From contig JAEZHK010000082.1 of NCBI GenBank assembly GCA_023416655.1, positions 3,402 through 67,401 on the forward strand: DNA of 64,000 nt. Direction: 5' to 3'. The DNA is from Bacillota bacterium (GTDB lineage: Bacteria; Bacillota; Clostridia; Christensenellales; Aristaeellaceae). The translations under genes and the position numbers were made by a program. Below, piece by piece: positions 41,813 through 50,377 of this stretch; the first letter of the stretch is position 1, and the number at the start of each line of letters is the position of its first letter. Below the pieces are notes generated by a model. It was not told the DNA's origin and searched no databases. It saw only the letters and a program-made list of their open reading frames with translations.

Positions 41813-42724
41813 ATGGCGGGCGGCGGCGGGGACATCGTGGAAGGCGCGAGGAGCGCAAGGCGGCTTCCGCACGGCCTTCTCGTGCTCATGATCGCGGCGC
41901 TCGTCTTTCGATCCTTCACATTTTTTACGGGGCTTCTGCTCAGTAGTCTTGCGGACATCTGGACCAAAGGCGCCCTCCCGGAGGCGCGCCTTTGGTTTTT
42001 TCTTGACGCCACGCAGCTGTACGCCTTTTCGTATATGGCGCTGATGGTGTTTTTGATCGTCCGCTTTTTAGAAGGCCGGAGGATAAGGACATTGGGCTTT
42101 CACCGCGCGCATTGGTTCCGGGAATACCTTGCGGGCGCGGGCATTGGGGCGGGCATGGTGGGCGCGGTGGTGCTGGCGCTCGCTCTTTTCGGGTGCATTG
42201 GGGTGGAGTCCTCGCCCGGCCAGCCGACCGATTTCGCCGCCGCCGGGTCGCTTGCAGTCTTCTTTCTGGGCTACGTGGTGCAGGGCGGAACCGAGGAGGT
42301 GGTGAGCAGGGGCTGGATCCTGACCTCCGTCTCCGCCAGGCACAACCGCGCTTGGGGCGTGGCCCTCTCGACCCTTTTCTTTGTAGCCTGCCACGCGCTC
42401 AACAGCGGCGTGAACATCATGGCTTACTTCAATCTCGCGCTCTTCGGGCTGTTCGCCAGCCTCTACGTACTGCGGACGAACAGCCTCTGGGGCGCGTGCG
42501 GCTTCCATTCCGCGTGGAATTTCGCGCTGGGGAACCTGTTCGGGCTGGACGTCAGCGGGCTGCCTTCAATCGCAACCGCGCTGGACCTGAAGACCCACGG
42601 AAGCGCGCTCCTCACCGGCGGCGCATTCGGGCCGGAGGCCGGGCTGCCGGTCAGCGCGGCGCTACTCCTGGGCGTTTTATGGTTCCTCGTCACAGGCAAA
42701 GCCCGAGAAAAGGCCGCCCGATAG
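41813..42724 (+). CDS. CPBP-family intramembrane metalloprotease
   Basis: 303 residues, about eight membrane helices. Motif 1 is GGTEEVVSRGWILTS (EExxxR), motif 2 FFVACHALNSGVNIMA, motif 3 CGFHSAWNFALGNLFG (HxxxN). The start follows GGGGGCGATC closely. It diverges strongly from the preceding CPBP protein, so the pair is not a recent duplication. The substrate is unknown. A palindrome (ATAGGC-CTAA-GCCTAT) overlaps the stop codon, and another (TGTCTCACG/CGTGAGGCA, 42752-42779) lies 27 bp further on. Confidence 0.82.
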   Translation: MAGGGGDIVEGARSARRLPHGLLVLMIAALVFRSFTFFTGLLLSSLADIWTKGALPEARLWFFLDATQLYAFSYMALMVFLIVRFLEGRRIRTLGFHRAHWFREYLAGAGIGAGMVGAVVLALALFGCIGVESSPGQPTDFAAAGSLAVFFLGYVVQGGTEEVVSRGWILTSVSARHNRAWGVALSTLFFVACHALNSGVNIMAYFNLALFGLFASLYVLRTNSLWGACGFHSAWNFALGNLFGLDVSGLPSIATALDLKTHGSALLTGGAFGPEAGLPVSAALLLGVLWFLVTGKAREKAAR

Positions 42725-42751
42725 GCCTAAGCCTATGCATGAAAGGGGGGT

Positions 42752-42979
42752 TGTCTCACGAACATTCTTACGTGAGGCAGCCCATTGTGCAGTCTTAATT
42801 CTCCTGTATGTCGCCGCGCTTTGTCCGGTTTGAAACCTGTTTGCCGTTGTACTTTGACCCGAAAATGGACGCGCTAGCGGACATTTTCACCCCTTGTGAG
42901 GGGTCCCGAGGGATCATCCCCCGGGCGGGGCGCGGGGTAGAACCCCGCCGTTCCCTGGTTGTACTCGCTTCGATACAAC
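42752..42979. other. Hairpin-rich convergent intergenic region
   Basis: Between the plus-strand CPBP gene and the minus-strand kinase gene. Holds TGTCTCACG/CGTGAGGCA (42752-42779), an ACCCCGCC-type stem at about 42920-42950, and GGTTGTA/TACAACC (about 42957-42979). No clear T-tracts. These probably serve to end the two converging transcripts. Confidence 0.45.
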
Positions 42980-42985
42980 CCTATA

Positions 42986-44029
42986 CTAAGAGGCTTCCCG
43001 CGGCAGCGTCACGGTGATAGCCGTGCCTTTGCCCGGCGCGCTGTCCACCTCGATGCCGCCGCCCGAAAGGTCCAGGATGCGCTTGACCAGCGTCAGCCCC
43101 AGCCCGCTCCCCTCCTGATTGCGCGCCGCCTCGCCCTGATAGAACTTTTCAAACATGCGCGAGCGCGTCGCCTCGCTCATGCCCTCGCCCGTGTCCGCGA
43201 TCAGAACGCGCACCTTCTCCCCCGACGCGTTCAGCCGCGCGGTGATCGTGCCGCCCTCGGGCGTGAACTTGACGGCGTTTTCGATCAGGTTCAGCCACAC
43301 CTGCTTCAAAAGCTCCTCGCAGCCGTACACCTCCACGTCCTCGAGGTCGATGTCCAGCTCCAGCCCCTTGGCGCTCCAGCGGGCTTCCAGCGCCAGAAAC
43401 GCGTCCCTTATCTGCTCGTCCAGCCGGAAGCGCGCCTTCTCCGGCAGGATGCCCTGGTTTTCCAGCTTGGAAATCCTCAGGATGTTGCCCGTCAGCGCCG
43501 ACAACTGCCGCGTGCTTTCGATGATGGCGGCGGTGTACTCCATCGTCTCCGCCTTGGTCAGCCCCTCGCCCTGCAGGAGCGTCGCGTAGCCCTCGATGGC
43601 GCCCAGCGGCGTTCGGAACTCATGGGAGACGCTGGCCACAAAGTCGCTCCTGAGCGTCTCGGTGCCGCCCAGGTGTCGGACCATCTTATTGAAGCTAACC
43701 GCCATGTCCCTTATCTCCCGCACGCGGCCCCGCTCCGGCAAAAAGGCCGTGAAGTCGCCGCCCGCGACGCGCCCGGCCGCATCGCCAAGCCGGGTGATCG
43801 GCCGGAGGATGCTGCGCCCGATAATAATCGAAAGGATGGTGCCCACGATCAGGCTGATCAAAAACAGCAGGATAACACCCAGCATCGGGTTCCGGAAGGG
43901 GATCCTGTACAGACCGGAGCTGATCGCGGCAACCGTCACCAGGGACATGATAAAGCCGGTAGCCAGCAGGATTGAAAAGACCGTCATCACGAAGAAAAAC
44001 CACAGCGTGTGGGTTTTCGTCTTACGCAT
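42986..44029 (-). CDS. Sensor histidine kinase
   Basis: 347 residues with two close membrane helices (about 8-32 and 50-72) and almost no external domain, so it probably senses within the membrane or through a transporter. HAMP (RSILRPITRLGDAAGRVAGG) is followed by the dimerisation domain with SHEFRTPLGAIEGY, and the ATPase domain with NLIENAVKFTPEGG, ADTGEGM and GSGLGLTLVKRI. It overlaps the upstream response regulator gene by 8 bp. Kinases with this short sensor often monitor export of antimicrobials; the MacAB-like genes lie just upstream. Confidence 0.92.
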   Translation of the reverse strand: MRKTKTHTLWFFFVMTVFSILLATGFIMSLVTVAAISSGLYRIPFRNPMLGVILLFLISLIVGTILSIIIGRSILRPITRLGDAAGRVAGGDFTAFLPERGRVREIRDMAVSFNKMVRHLGGTETLRSDFVASVSHEFRTPLGAIEGYATLLQGEGLTKAETMEYTAAIIESTRQLSALTGNILRISKLENQGILPEKARFRLDEQIRDAFLALEARWSAKGLELDIDLEDVEVYGCEELLKQVWLNLIENAVKFTPEGGTITARLNASGEKVRVLIADTGEGMSEATRSRMFEKFYQGEAARNQEGSGLGLTLVKRILDLSGGGIEVDSAPGKGTAITVTLPREAS

Positions 44030-44699
44030 TCTGGCGCACCACCTTGTAGCCCAGCCCGCGCACCGTCATGATCGATATGTCCGGGTTGTCCTTCAGGTGC
44101 TCGCGCACGCGGTTGATGTGCACGTCCACCGTCCGCTCCTCGGACTCGGAGTCGAGGCCCCAGATCTCGTCCATCAACTGCCGCCGGGTGAAGATCCTTC
44201 CGGGGTAGGAAGCCAGCTTGTAGAGCAGCAGGAATTCCTTCTGTGGGAGCGCCACAACCTCCCCGCCGGAGGAAATGGTCAATTCGTCATAATCGAGCAC
44301 CGTACCGCCGATGGCGAGCCTGCGCTCGCTGACGATCCGCGCGCGGCGAAGGAGCGCGCCGACCCGGAGCAGCATTTCGTTCACGTCGACGGGCTTGACC
44401 ATGTAGTCGTCCGTGCCCACCAGGAAGCCCCTCTGCTTGTCCTCGAAGCTTTCCCGCGCGGTCACCATCAAAACCGGCAGGTTGGGCCGTTCCGCCCGGA
44501 GCGCGCGGGTCAGTTCATAGCCGTCCATGCCCGGCATCATGATGTCGGAGACGACCAGGTCCACGTATTCGGACGCCATCACCTCCAGCGCCCGGTTTCC
44601 GTCCTCCGCGCCCAGCGCGCGGTACCCGTTTCGCTCCAGCGTCGCCATGAACAGGCTCCGCATGCGCCTGTCGTCCTCGACGACAAGAACCGTGAACAC
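44022..44699 (-). CDS. Response regulator, OmpR/PhoB family
   Basis: 225 residues from a GTG start after GGGAGGGA. The receiver has VVEDDRRM, the phospho-acceptor aspartate in DLVVSDIMMPGMDGYEL and the lysine in YMVKPVDVNEML. The C-terminal winged helix has LPQKEFLLLYKLASYPGRIF and RTVDVHINRVREHLKDN. It is translationally coupled to the kinase gene. Repeat copy E lies between it and the MacB-type permease gene; no separate promoter is obvious, so it may be read through from the exporter genes. Confidence 0.92.
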   Translation of the reverse strand: MFTVLVVEDDRRMRSLFMATLERNGYRALGAEDGNRALEVMASEYVDLVVSDIMMPGMDGYELTRALRAERPNLPVLMVTARESFEDKQRGFLVGTDDYMVKPVDVNEMLLRVGALLRRARIVSERRLAIGGTVLDYDELTISSGGEVVALPQKEFLLLYKLASYPGRIFTRRQLMDEIWGLDSESEERTVDVHINRVREHLKDNPDISIMTVRGLGYKVVRQNA

Positions 44700-44786
44700 G
44701 GCTGATCCCTCCCTCCCCCATGAAACCGACCGACTGTGGCGGACATGTCGCTTGCCAAATGTGGCTCCACCGTCGTCCCCTTCAAC

Positions 44787-44951
44787 CGTTTCCGGCGACC
44801 CGCGCGCCGGAAACGTGTTTCAGATACCAGTGCGCACACTGGTATCTGAAACAATACCGCAAGTCAGCGGGCCGCCCGGAAATCCCGCAGGATTTTAGGC
44901 CCGCGCAGACTTCCCATCGCGATGAAAAAACGCCCTGCGGGTTTTCATCGC
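44787..44951 (-). repeat. Four-hairpin intergenic repeat, copy E (best preserved)
   Basis: Read on the minus strand from 3 bases past the permease stop. Hairpin 1: GCGATGAAAA (44942-44951) with TTTTCATCGC (44919-44928). Purine linker GATGGGAAG. Hairpin 2: GCGGGCC (44898-44904) with GGCCCGC (44867-44873), enclosing AAATCC/GGATTT. Hairpin 3: a perfect 17-bp stem TGTTTCAGATACCAGTG/CACTGGTATCTGAAACA (44816-44853). Hairpin 4: CGTTTCCGGCG/CGCCGGAAACG (44787-44815). Hairpins 2, 3 and 4 each differ from copies A and B by paired changes on both arms. Confidence 0.88.
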
Positions 44952-44954
44952 CCG

Positions 44955-46126
44955 TTATTCGTATCGCAGCGCCTCGATGGGCAGAAGGTTTGAGGCCTTG
45001 TTGGCGGGGTACGAACCGAACAGTACGCCCACCAGGAACGAGAAGCCCAGCGCGCTGCCCGCCACGGAGAAGGACATGGTCATCGGCAGCGCCATGAGCT
45101 TGCCCACCACCTGCAAAACTCCGTACCCCAGTAAAAGCCCCAGCGCGCCGCCCACCAGCGAGATCGCGACCGCCTCCGTCATGAACTGCAGCATGATGTC
45201 CGACTTCTGCGCGCCGATGGCCTTGCGGATGCCGATCTCCCGGGTGCGCTCGGAGACGGAGACCAGCATGATGTTCATGATGCCGATGCCGCCGACGAGG
45301 AGCGAGATGCCCGCGATGCCCGCCAGCATCGTGGTCAGGATGCTCGTGACGTTCCCCATCACGTCCAGAAGCTGCGACTGGCTGAAGATCGAATACTCGT
45401 CCTCGCTTCGGGTCTTGCGGCCGGCGAATGCTTCCAGCGTCTCCATCGCGCTGTCGATGTCCGCCTGCTCGTCGGAAAGCGCGTTCGCGCTGAAGGAGGT
45501 GATCTGGGTATTCTCCATCAGCCGCTGCGCCACGGCGAAGGGGATCATCGCCACGTCGTCCTGCGACATGCCCATGGTCTCGCCGCGCTCCTTGAGCACG
45601 CCCACGATCTGGAAGCTCCTGCCGCCGATCTGAAGCGTTTCGCCGACGACACTGCGCTGCCCGAAGAGCTCGTCCGCCACGTCCACGCCCACGACGCAGA
45701 CGAGGCTGCGCTTTTTGTCGTCGTTCTGGGCCAGAAAGCGCCCGCTCTCGATTTCGTAGCTCGCGATGTCCGCGTAGTGCTCCGTCACGCCGTAGACGGT
45801 GGTGTCGTGGGTGTTCGCGCCCGCCTTCAGGGAGAGCGGTTTATTGAGGACTGGCGACACGTACTTGACGCCGCCCGCGCCCTCCAGCGCCTCCAGCTCC
45901 TGAAGTTTCAGCGAAACCTTGTGATCCGACTGGATCGAGACCGTGATGCGGTTGGTGCCCAGGCTCGCGATCTGGCCCGTGACCGAGCCCATGGCGCTCT
46001 GGCCGATGGACACCAGCGTCGTCACCGACAGCACGCCGATAATTACGCCCAGCATGGTGAGGAACGAGCGCATCTTGTTGTCCTTGATGGCGGAGACCGC
46101 CATCCGGATGGCTTGAAGGAGTCCCG

Positions 46127-46130
<4 letters not shown>
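44955..46130 (-). CDS. MacB/FtsX-type ABC transporter permease
   Basis: 391 residues. The start (MTGLLQAIRMAVSAIKDNKM) follows GGGAGG and overlaps the ATPase stop (ATGA). Four membrane helices: one at about 22-45 (RSFLTMLGVIIGVLSVTTLV), then a large extracytoplasmic MacB_PCD domain (SIGQSAMGSVTGQIASLG onward), then three helices in the FtsX domain starting with ILTTMLAGIAGISLLVGGIG. The motif MNIMLVSVSERTREIGIRKA is the family hallmark. With the ATPase and the HlyD-type adaptor it forms a mechanotransmission-type exporter for peptides, drugs or lipids. Confidence 0.92.
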
Positions 46131-46831
<701 letters not shown>

Positions 46832-46845
46832 GTTGACCTCCTGCT

Positions 46846-48417
46846 TCAGCCGCCGAAGGCGGCGGGGCGGCGCATCTGGAAGCCGCCCGTGCGCGCCGTC
46901 GTTGTGCCGTCGTCCTTTTCGCGGGTGACCAGCACGCTGTCGCCCTCCGAAAGGCCCGACACGATCTCCACGTAGTCGCCGTCCGACGCGCCTGTGACGA
47001 CCTGCGCGGTCCTGCCGTCCGCCAGCGTCACGTACTCCTGGCCGCCCGAGGTCGCGATGGCCTCCACCGGCACGCGCAGCACGCCCAGCTTTTCCTGGGT
47101 GATGACGTCCGCGCTGGCCGACATGCCGCTTTTGAGGCCCTCCGCGCCGTCGAGCCGGATGGTCACATCAAAGCTGGCCACGCCGCTTACCACGGTGCCG
47201 GTATCGCTGATCTTGGTGACGGCGCCGGTATAGGTCTCGCCCTCCCGCGCGTCCACGGTGACGGTGGCGCGCTGTCCGACCTCGACGTCCGCGATGTCCA
47301 ACTCGTCCACGCTGGCCACCAGCTCAAAGCTGTCCACCGACTGAAGCCTGACCGCCGCGGTATTCTCCGCGATGGTCTCCCCCTCCTCGGCGTTGACCTC
47401 CGTGACGACGCCGGTGAGCGGCGCGCGCACGACCAGCCCTTCCTTTTCCTTCAGCGCGTTGTCCAGAGAAGTTCGCGCGTCCTCGTAGGTGAGAAGCGCC
47501 GTCTGAAGGTCCGAGGACGGGATCCGCCCGGTGATGTAGAAGAGCTTTGCGCCGCTCGTCACCGAATCGTTCTCGTCGTAGTAGACCCTGTCGATGGTGC
47601 CGCCGATGCCGGTGATGGGCACGGGCATGTTGATCTCCGTCACGCCGCCGCCGAGCTGAATGCCCTGCAGCGTGGTCACGAGCACCTCCTCGCCCACGTC
47701 GTATTCGTCGTCCGGGAAGGAGACGGTCATCTGGTCGTTGGTGAGCTCGTCCACCGTGCCGGTGATCTCCTCGCTGTCCTGCCAGACGCTGACCTTGTCG
47801 CCCACCTTGAGGTTTCTCCCCTCCGCGCCGGGCACGAACTCCACCCGCAGCCGGTCGTCCCGGGAGAGGATGGCCAGATGCCCCTTCGTGCGCATGAGGG
47901 TGGCGATGTCGTCGTCCTCCTCCGCGACGATCACCTTCAGCGTGCCCGCGGCGGGCGCGTAGATGTAATAGTCTTTGCCGCTGTCCCGGATGTCGGAGAG
48001 CGCCACCTGCGCCTTGAAGAGGTCCGCCTGCAGCGACGTGATCTCCGACTCCAGGTCGTCGCTAAACATGACCATCAATACGTCGCCCTCGCCCACCCGG
48101 TCGCCGACCTCCACGTTCAGCGCTTCAACCTTGCCGCCCGTCTGCGTGTAGACCGACTTCTTGGTCGTCGCCTGCAGGCTGCCGTCGCCGGACGCCGTCT
48201 CCGTAATGTCCCCACGGGTCACAGTTGCATAGCTGCCCGCGGTCATGCGGGAACCGGCCTGCCCCGCCGCCTGCTGGGCCGCGCTGCGCGTGCCCGCGCC
48301 GCTCAGGTCCGCCCGGTCTTTCAGGAAGTTTGGCAGGACGAGCGCAACGCCGATCGCGAGGATCGCGACCAGCACCGCCCACTTGACCCAGCCGTTTTTC
48401 TTTCTGCGCGCCATCAT
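46846..48417 (-). CDS. MacA/HlyD-family membrane fusion (adaptor) protein
   Basis: 523 residues. The first of two adjacent ATGs is chosen, 8 bases after GGAGG. Membrane helix at about 10-30 (WVKWAVLVAILAIGVALVLP). Lipoyl-like halves: VYTQTGGKVEALNVEVGDRV and VVRAPLTGVVTEVNAEEGET. Between them is an inserted beta region with ITGIGGTIDRVYYDENDSV, shared in pattern with the adaptor at 19526-20941. The C-terminal barrel has VASVDELDIADVEVGQRATV and a MacA-like end LADGRTAQVVTGASDGDYVE. It should dock on the MacB-type permease, in an operon whose promoter I could not identify. Confidence 0.87.
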   Translation of the reverse strand: MMARRKKNGWVKWAVLVAILAIGVALVLPNFLKDRADLSGAGTRSAAQQAAGQAGSRMTAGSYATVTRGDITETASGDGSLQATTKKSVYTQTGGKVEALNVEVGDRVGEGDVLMVMFSDDLESEITSLQADLFKAQVALSDIRDSGKDYYIYAPAAGTLKVIVAEEDDDIATLMRTKGHLAILSRDDRLRVEFVPGAEGRNLKVGDKVSVWQDSEEITGTVDELTNDQMTVSFPDDEYDVGEEVLVTTLQGIQLGGGVTEINMPVPITGIGGTIDRVYYDENDSVTSGAKLFYITGRIPSSDLQTALLTYEDARTSLDNALKEKEGLVVRAPLTGVVTEVNAEEGETIAENTAAVRLQSVDSFELVASVDELDIADVEVGQRATVTVDAREGETYTGAVTKISDTGTVVSGVASFDVTIRLDGAEGLKSGMSASADVITQEKLGVLRVPVEAIATSGGQEYVTLADGRTAQVVTGASDGDYVEIVSGLSEGDSVLVTREKDDGTTTARTGGFQMRRPAAFGG

Positions 48418-48861
48418 GGTTGTTTCCTCCGTTTGCAGCCCGTTTACGGGCGTGATTTCCATTTCGCTGTGCTCTGTGTTTCGACGGCGGCGACCCGCAC
48501 GGGGATCCCCTGCCGGGCCCAAGTCAATGCGCATATCCTAACACCCGAACATCAACCCAGCTTCAAGGATGCGCAGCCGTGTGTAAAGAATACAAACCAC
48601 ACGCGGCGGACTGCGTCACTAAAAAGGGGAGCGCCTGAAAGCCGGAAGGCTCATGACAGGATTCAACATATGCCGTCGGAATCCCTTCAAACCCATATTC
48701 CCGTGGGCAAAGACATGCCGATCATTGATCGTCATCGGAATTCTCCCTGTAAATTCAGCTTGTGGATTTCACTCAGGGTCAACCTTGCGTTAGGAAGAAC
48801 TTGACAAGCAGGATTCGATGAGGTAGAATATTACATATATATGACAGGAGGTAACGCAAAT
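48418..48861. other. Intergenic region between macA-type and DUF3048 genes
   Basis: Divergent intergenic region of 444 bp. The right end holds the DUF3048 promoter. A CCGTGTG/CACACGCGG partial stem lies near 48571-48607. No gene and no convincing promoter for the adaptor operon were seen. Confidence 0.5.
48802..48830 (+). promoter_or_regulatory. Promoter of the DUF3048 gene
   Basis: TTGACA (48802-48807), exactly 17 bp, TAGAAT (48825-48830), followed by a short leader with ACAGGAGGT before the ATG at 48862. Confidence 0.8.
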
Positions 48862-49842
48862 ATGTATAGAAGTTTCAAATGCGCGCTGATCGCCTTGATG
48901 GTTCTCTCCATGCTGACGGTCACCGCGCTGTCCGAGCAGCAGGCGGAGGACGGGGTGAAGCTGTCCCTCACGACGGGCCTGCCCACCGAAAAAGCCTATA
49001 AGCCGATCCAGATCTCGCTGGACAACGAACCGGGCGCGCGGCCCCAGAAGGGCATGTCGCACGCCGACGTGGTGTACGAGTTTGAATGCTACACCGGCGG
49101 CCCCACTCGCTACCTCGCCGTCTTCAACGACGATGTGCCCGAGACCGCGGAGGGCTGCCGCTCCACCCGCGTGCCCGCGCTTGAGATGTACTGGAACTTC
49201 GGCGGCGCGCTGGCGCACTACGGCGGATGGGCCGCCGGCAAAGCGGACGTGAACGCCTACATCGAAAAGCTCGGGGTGGATTCGCAGTTTGACGGCATGA
49301 ACGGCAGCAAGCACTACTACCGCGACAAGAAGCGCAAGATGCCCCACAACGCGGTGGCGGAGCTTCAGGACATGCTGGCGGATACGCCCGAGGTTGCGGA
49401 GCGCCAGATGCTTCATTTCAGCGCCGACAGCCCCACCGTCAAAGGCGAGGACGTTAAGGCGTTCAAGCTCACCTTCCGCAAATCCTATGTCCCCTCCTTC
49501 AAGTTCAGCGCCGACGACAATGTCTACTACTATTATTTCAACGGCAAGCAGGCGAAGGACGGCGCGGACGGCACGAAGCTTGCGTTCGCCAACGTGATGG
49601 TGATCAAGTTCGACTACTCGTTCGCGGAAGGCCGTTCAAACACGCCGATGATCGACACCACCGGCACGCACACCGTGGAATACTACATCGGCGGCAAGCA
49701 CTTCACCGGCACCTGCGAGCGGGAGAGCATCTTCGAAACCACCACCTTCCTCGACGACGAGGGCAACGAAGTTCAGTTCCTGCCCGGCAAGACGTACATC
49801 GCGCTGCCGGACACCGCGCGGAAGATCGAGCACACCGCCTGA
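48862..49842 (+). CDS. DUF3048 domain-containing secreted protein (YerB-like)
   Basis: 326 residues from MYRSFKCALIALMVLSMLTV, with a signal peptide ending near ALS; no lipobox cysteine at the expected place, although B. subtilis YerB is a lipoprotein. The DUF3048 N-terminal part is clear: KPIQISLDNEPGARPQKGMS, HADVVYEFECYTGGPTRYLA and AEGCRSTRVPALEMYWNFGG; the C-terminal part has VMVIKFDYSF and FLPGKTYIALPDTARKIE. The family is common in spore-forming Bacillota; its function is unknown. Single gene with its own promoter. Confidence 0.87.
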   Translation: MYRSFKCALIALMVLSMLTVTALSEQQAEDGVKLSLTTGLPTEKAYKPIQISLDNEPGARPQKGMSHADVVYEFECYTGGPTRYLAVFNDDVPETAEGCRSTRVPALEMYWNFGGALAHYGGWAAGKADVNAYIEKLGVDSQFDGMNGSKHYYRDKKRKMPHNAVAELQDMLADTPEVAERQMLHFSADSPTVKGEDVKAFKLTFRKSYVPSFKFSADDNVYYYYFNGKQAKDGADGTKLAFANVMVIKFDYSFAEGRSNTPMIDTTGTHTVEYYIGGKHFTGTCERESIFETTTFLDDEGNEVQFLPGKTYIALPDTARKIEHTA

Positions 49843-50377
49843 CCGATTCGTGACCTTATCACAAATTTAACTTGCGTGGTCTCCCCCTGACTGTGCGAAA
49901 TCCCTGCCACAGCTTGGGATTTGGGCTTGTGTCCATGCGGACGCCCTGTCCCATGGCAGAACCCGCGCAGGATGGGGAGATCACGTTTGGTTACAGCCCA
50001 TTGGCTGGGAATATCTGTGATTTATCGGGCCGTGGATGAACCGCCGGAAGCGCATCCAGCGTGGTTTGCCGCCGGTTTATTGAGGCGCGACGGCCCCGCC
50101 GTGGATTGACACGCACCTTACCGGGTGATAAAATCTAATTTGCATTCTCATTGTATAAAAGCGTGACAAACAGACCAGGAAATGGAATTTAATGATTCCG
50201 ACGGTATCGCCTGGCGCTCCCGCGCGGCACATAGGCCTCAGAACGCGGCAGGCCTCTCCGGAGGCGCGGGGCGCGAAAGCGCGGGGCTTCATCACACGCA
50301 AAAAATGTAACCGCCCGGTGTAATCAGGCGGGATTCTAACGCACCGCACCCACGCGGCGCGTCAAAGGACGGAGCGC
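49843..50377 (+). other. Intergenic region and long leader before the polysaccharide locus
   Basis: 49898-49922 has AAATCCC/GGGATTT, a possible weak terminator of the DUF3048 gene. 49925-50100 holds only short open frames. From the promoter at 50106-50134 the leader runs about 240 nt to the first glycosyltransferase gene and contains several GC-rich stems, among them CCGCC/GGCGG around 50311-50332. No named riboswitch was recognised. Confidence 0.5.
50106..50134 (+). promoter_or_regulatory. Promoter of the polysaccharide operon
   Basis: TTGACA (50106-50111), exactly 17 bp, TAAAAT (50129-50134). Genes at 50378-62160 are all on the plus strand with short gaps or overlaps, so this may drive an operon of about 12 kb. 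Confidence 0.8.

Noticed and set aside
40937..42724. Bacteriocin immunity cassette based on two CPBP proteases
   Set aside because: No bacteriocin-like small peptide, double-glycine leader or peptidase-type exporter lies nearby, so an immunity role is not supported.
5944..44951. CRISPR array made of the repeated hairpins
   Set aside because: Copies are about 7-14 kb apart, are about 100-240 bp long, lie in both orientations, and no cas genes or regular spacers are present.
50135..50377. Cyclic-di-GMP (GEMM) riboswitch before the polysaccharide operon
   Set aside because: The conserved GEMM core segments were not found; only unassigned GC-rich stems are present.
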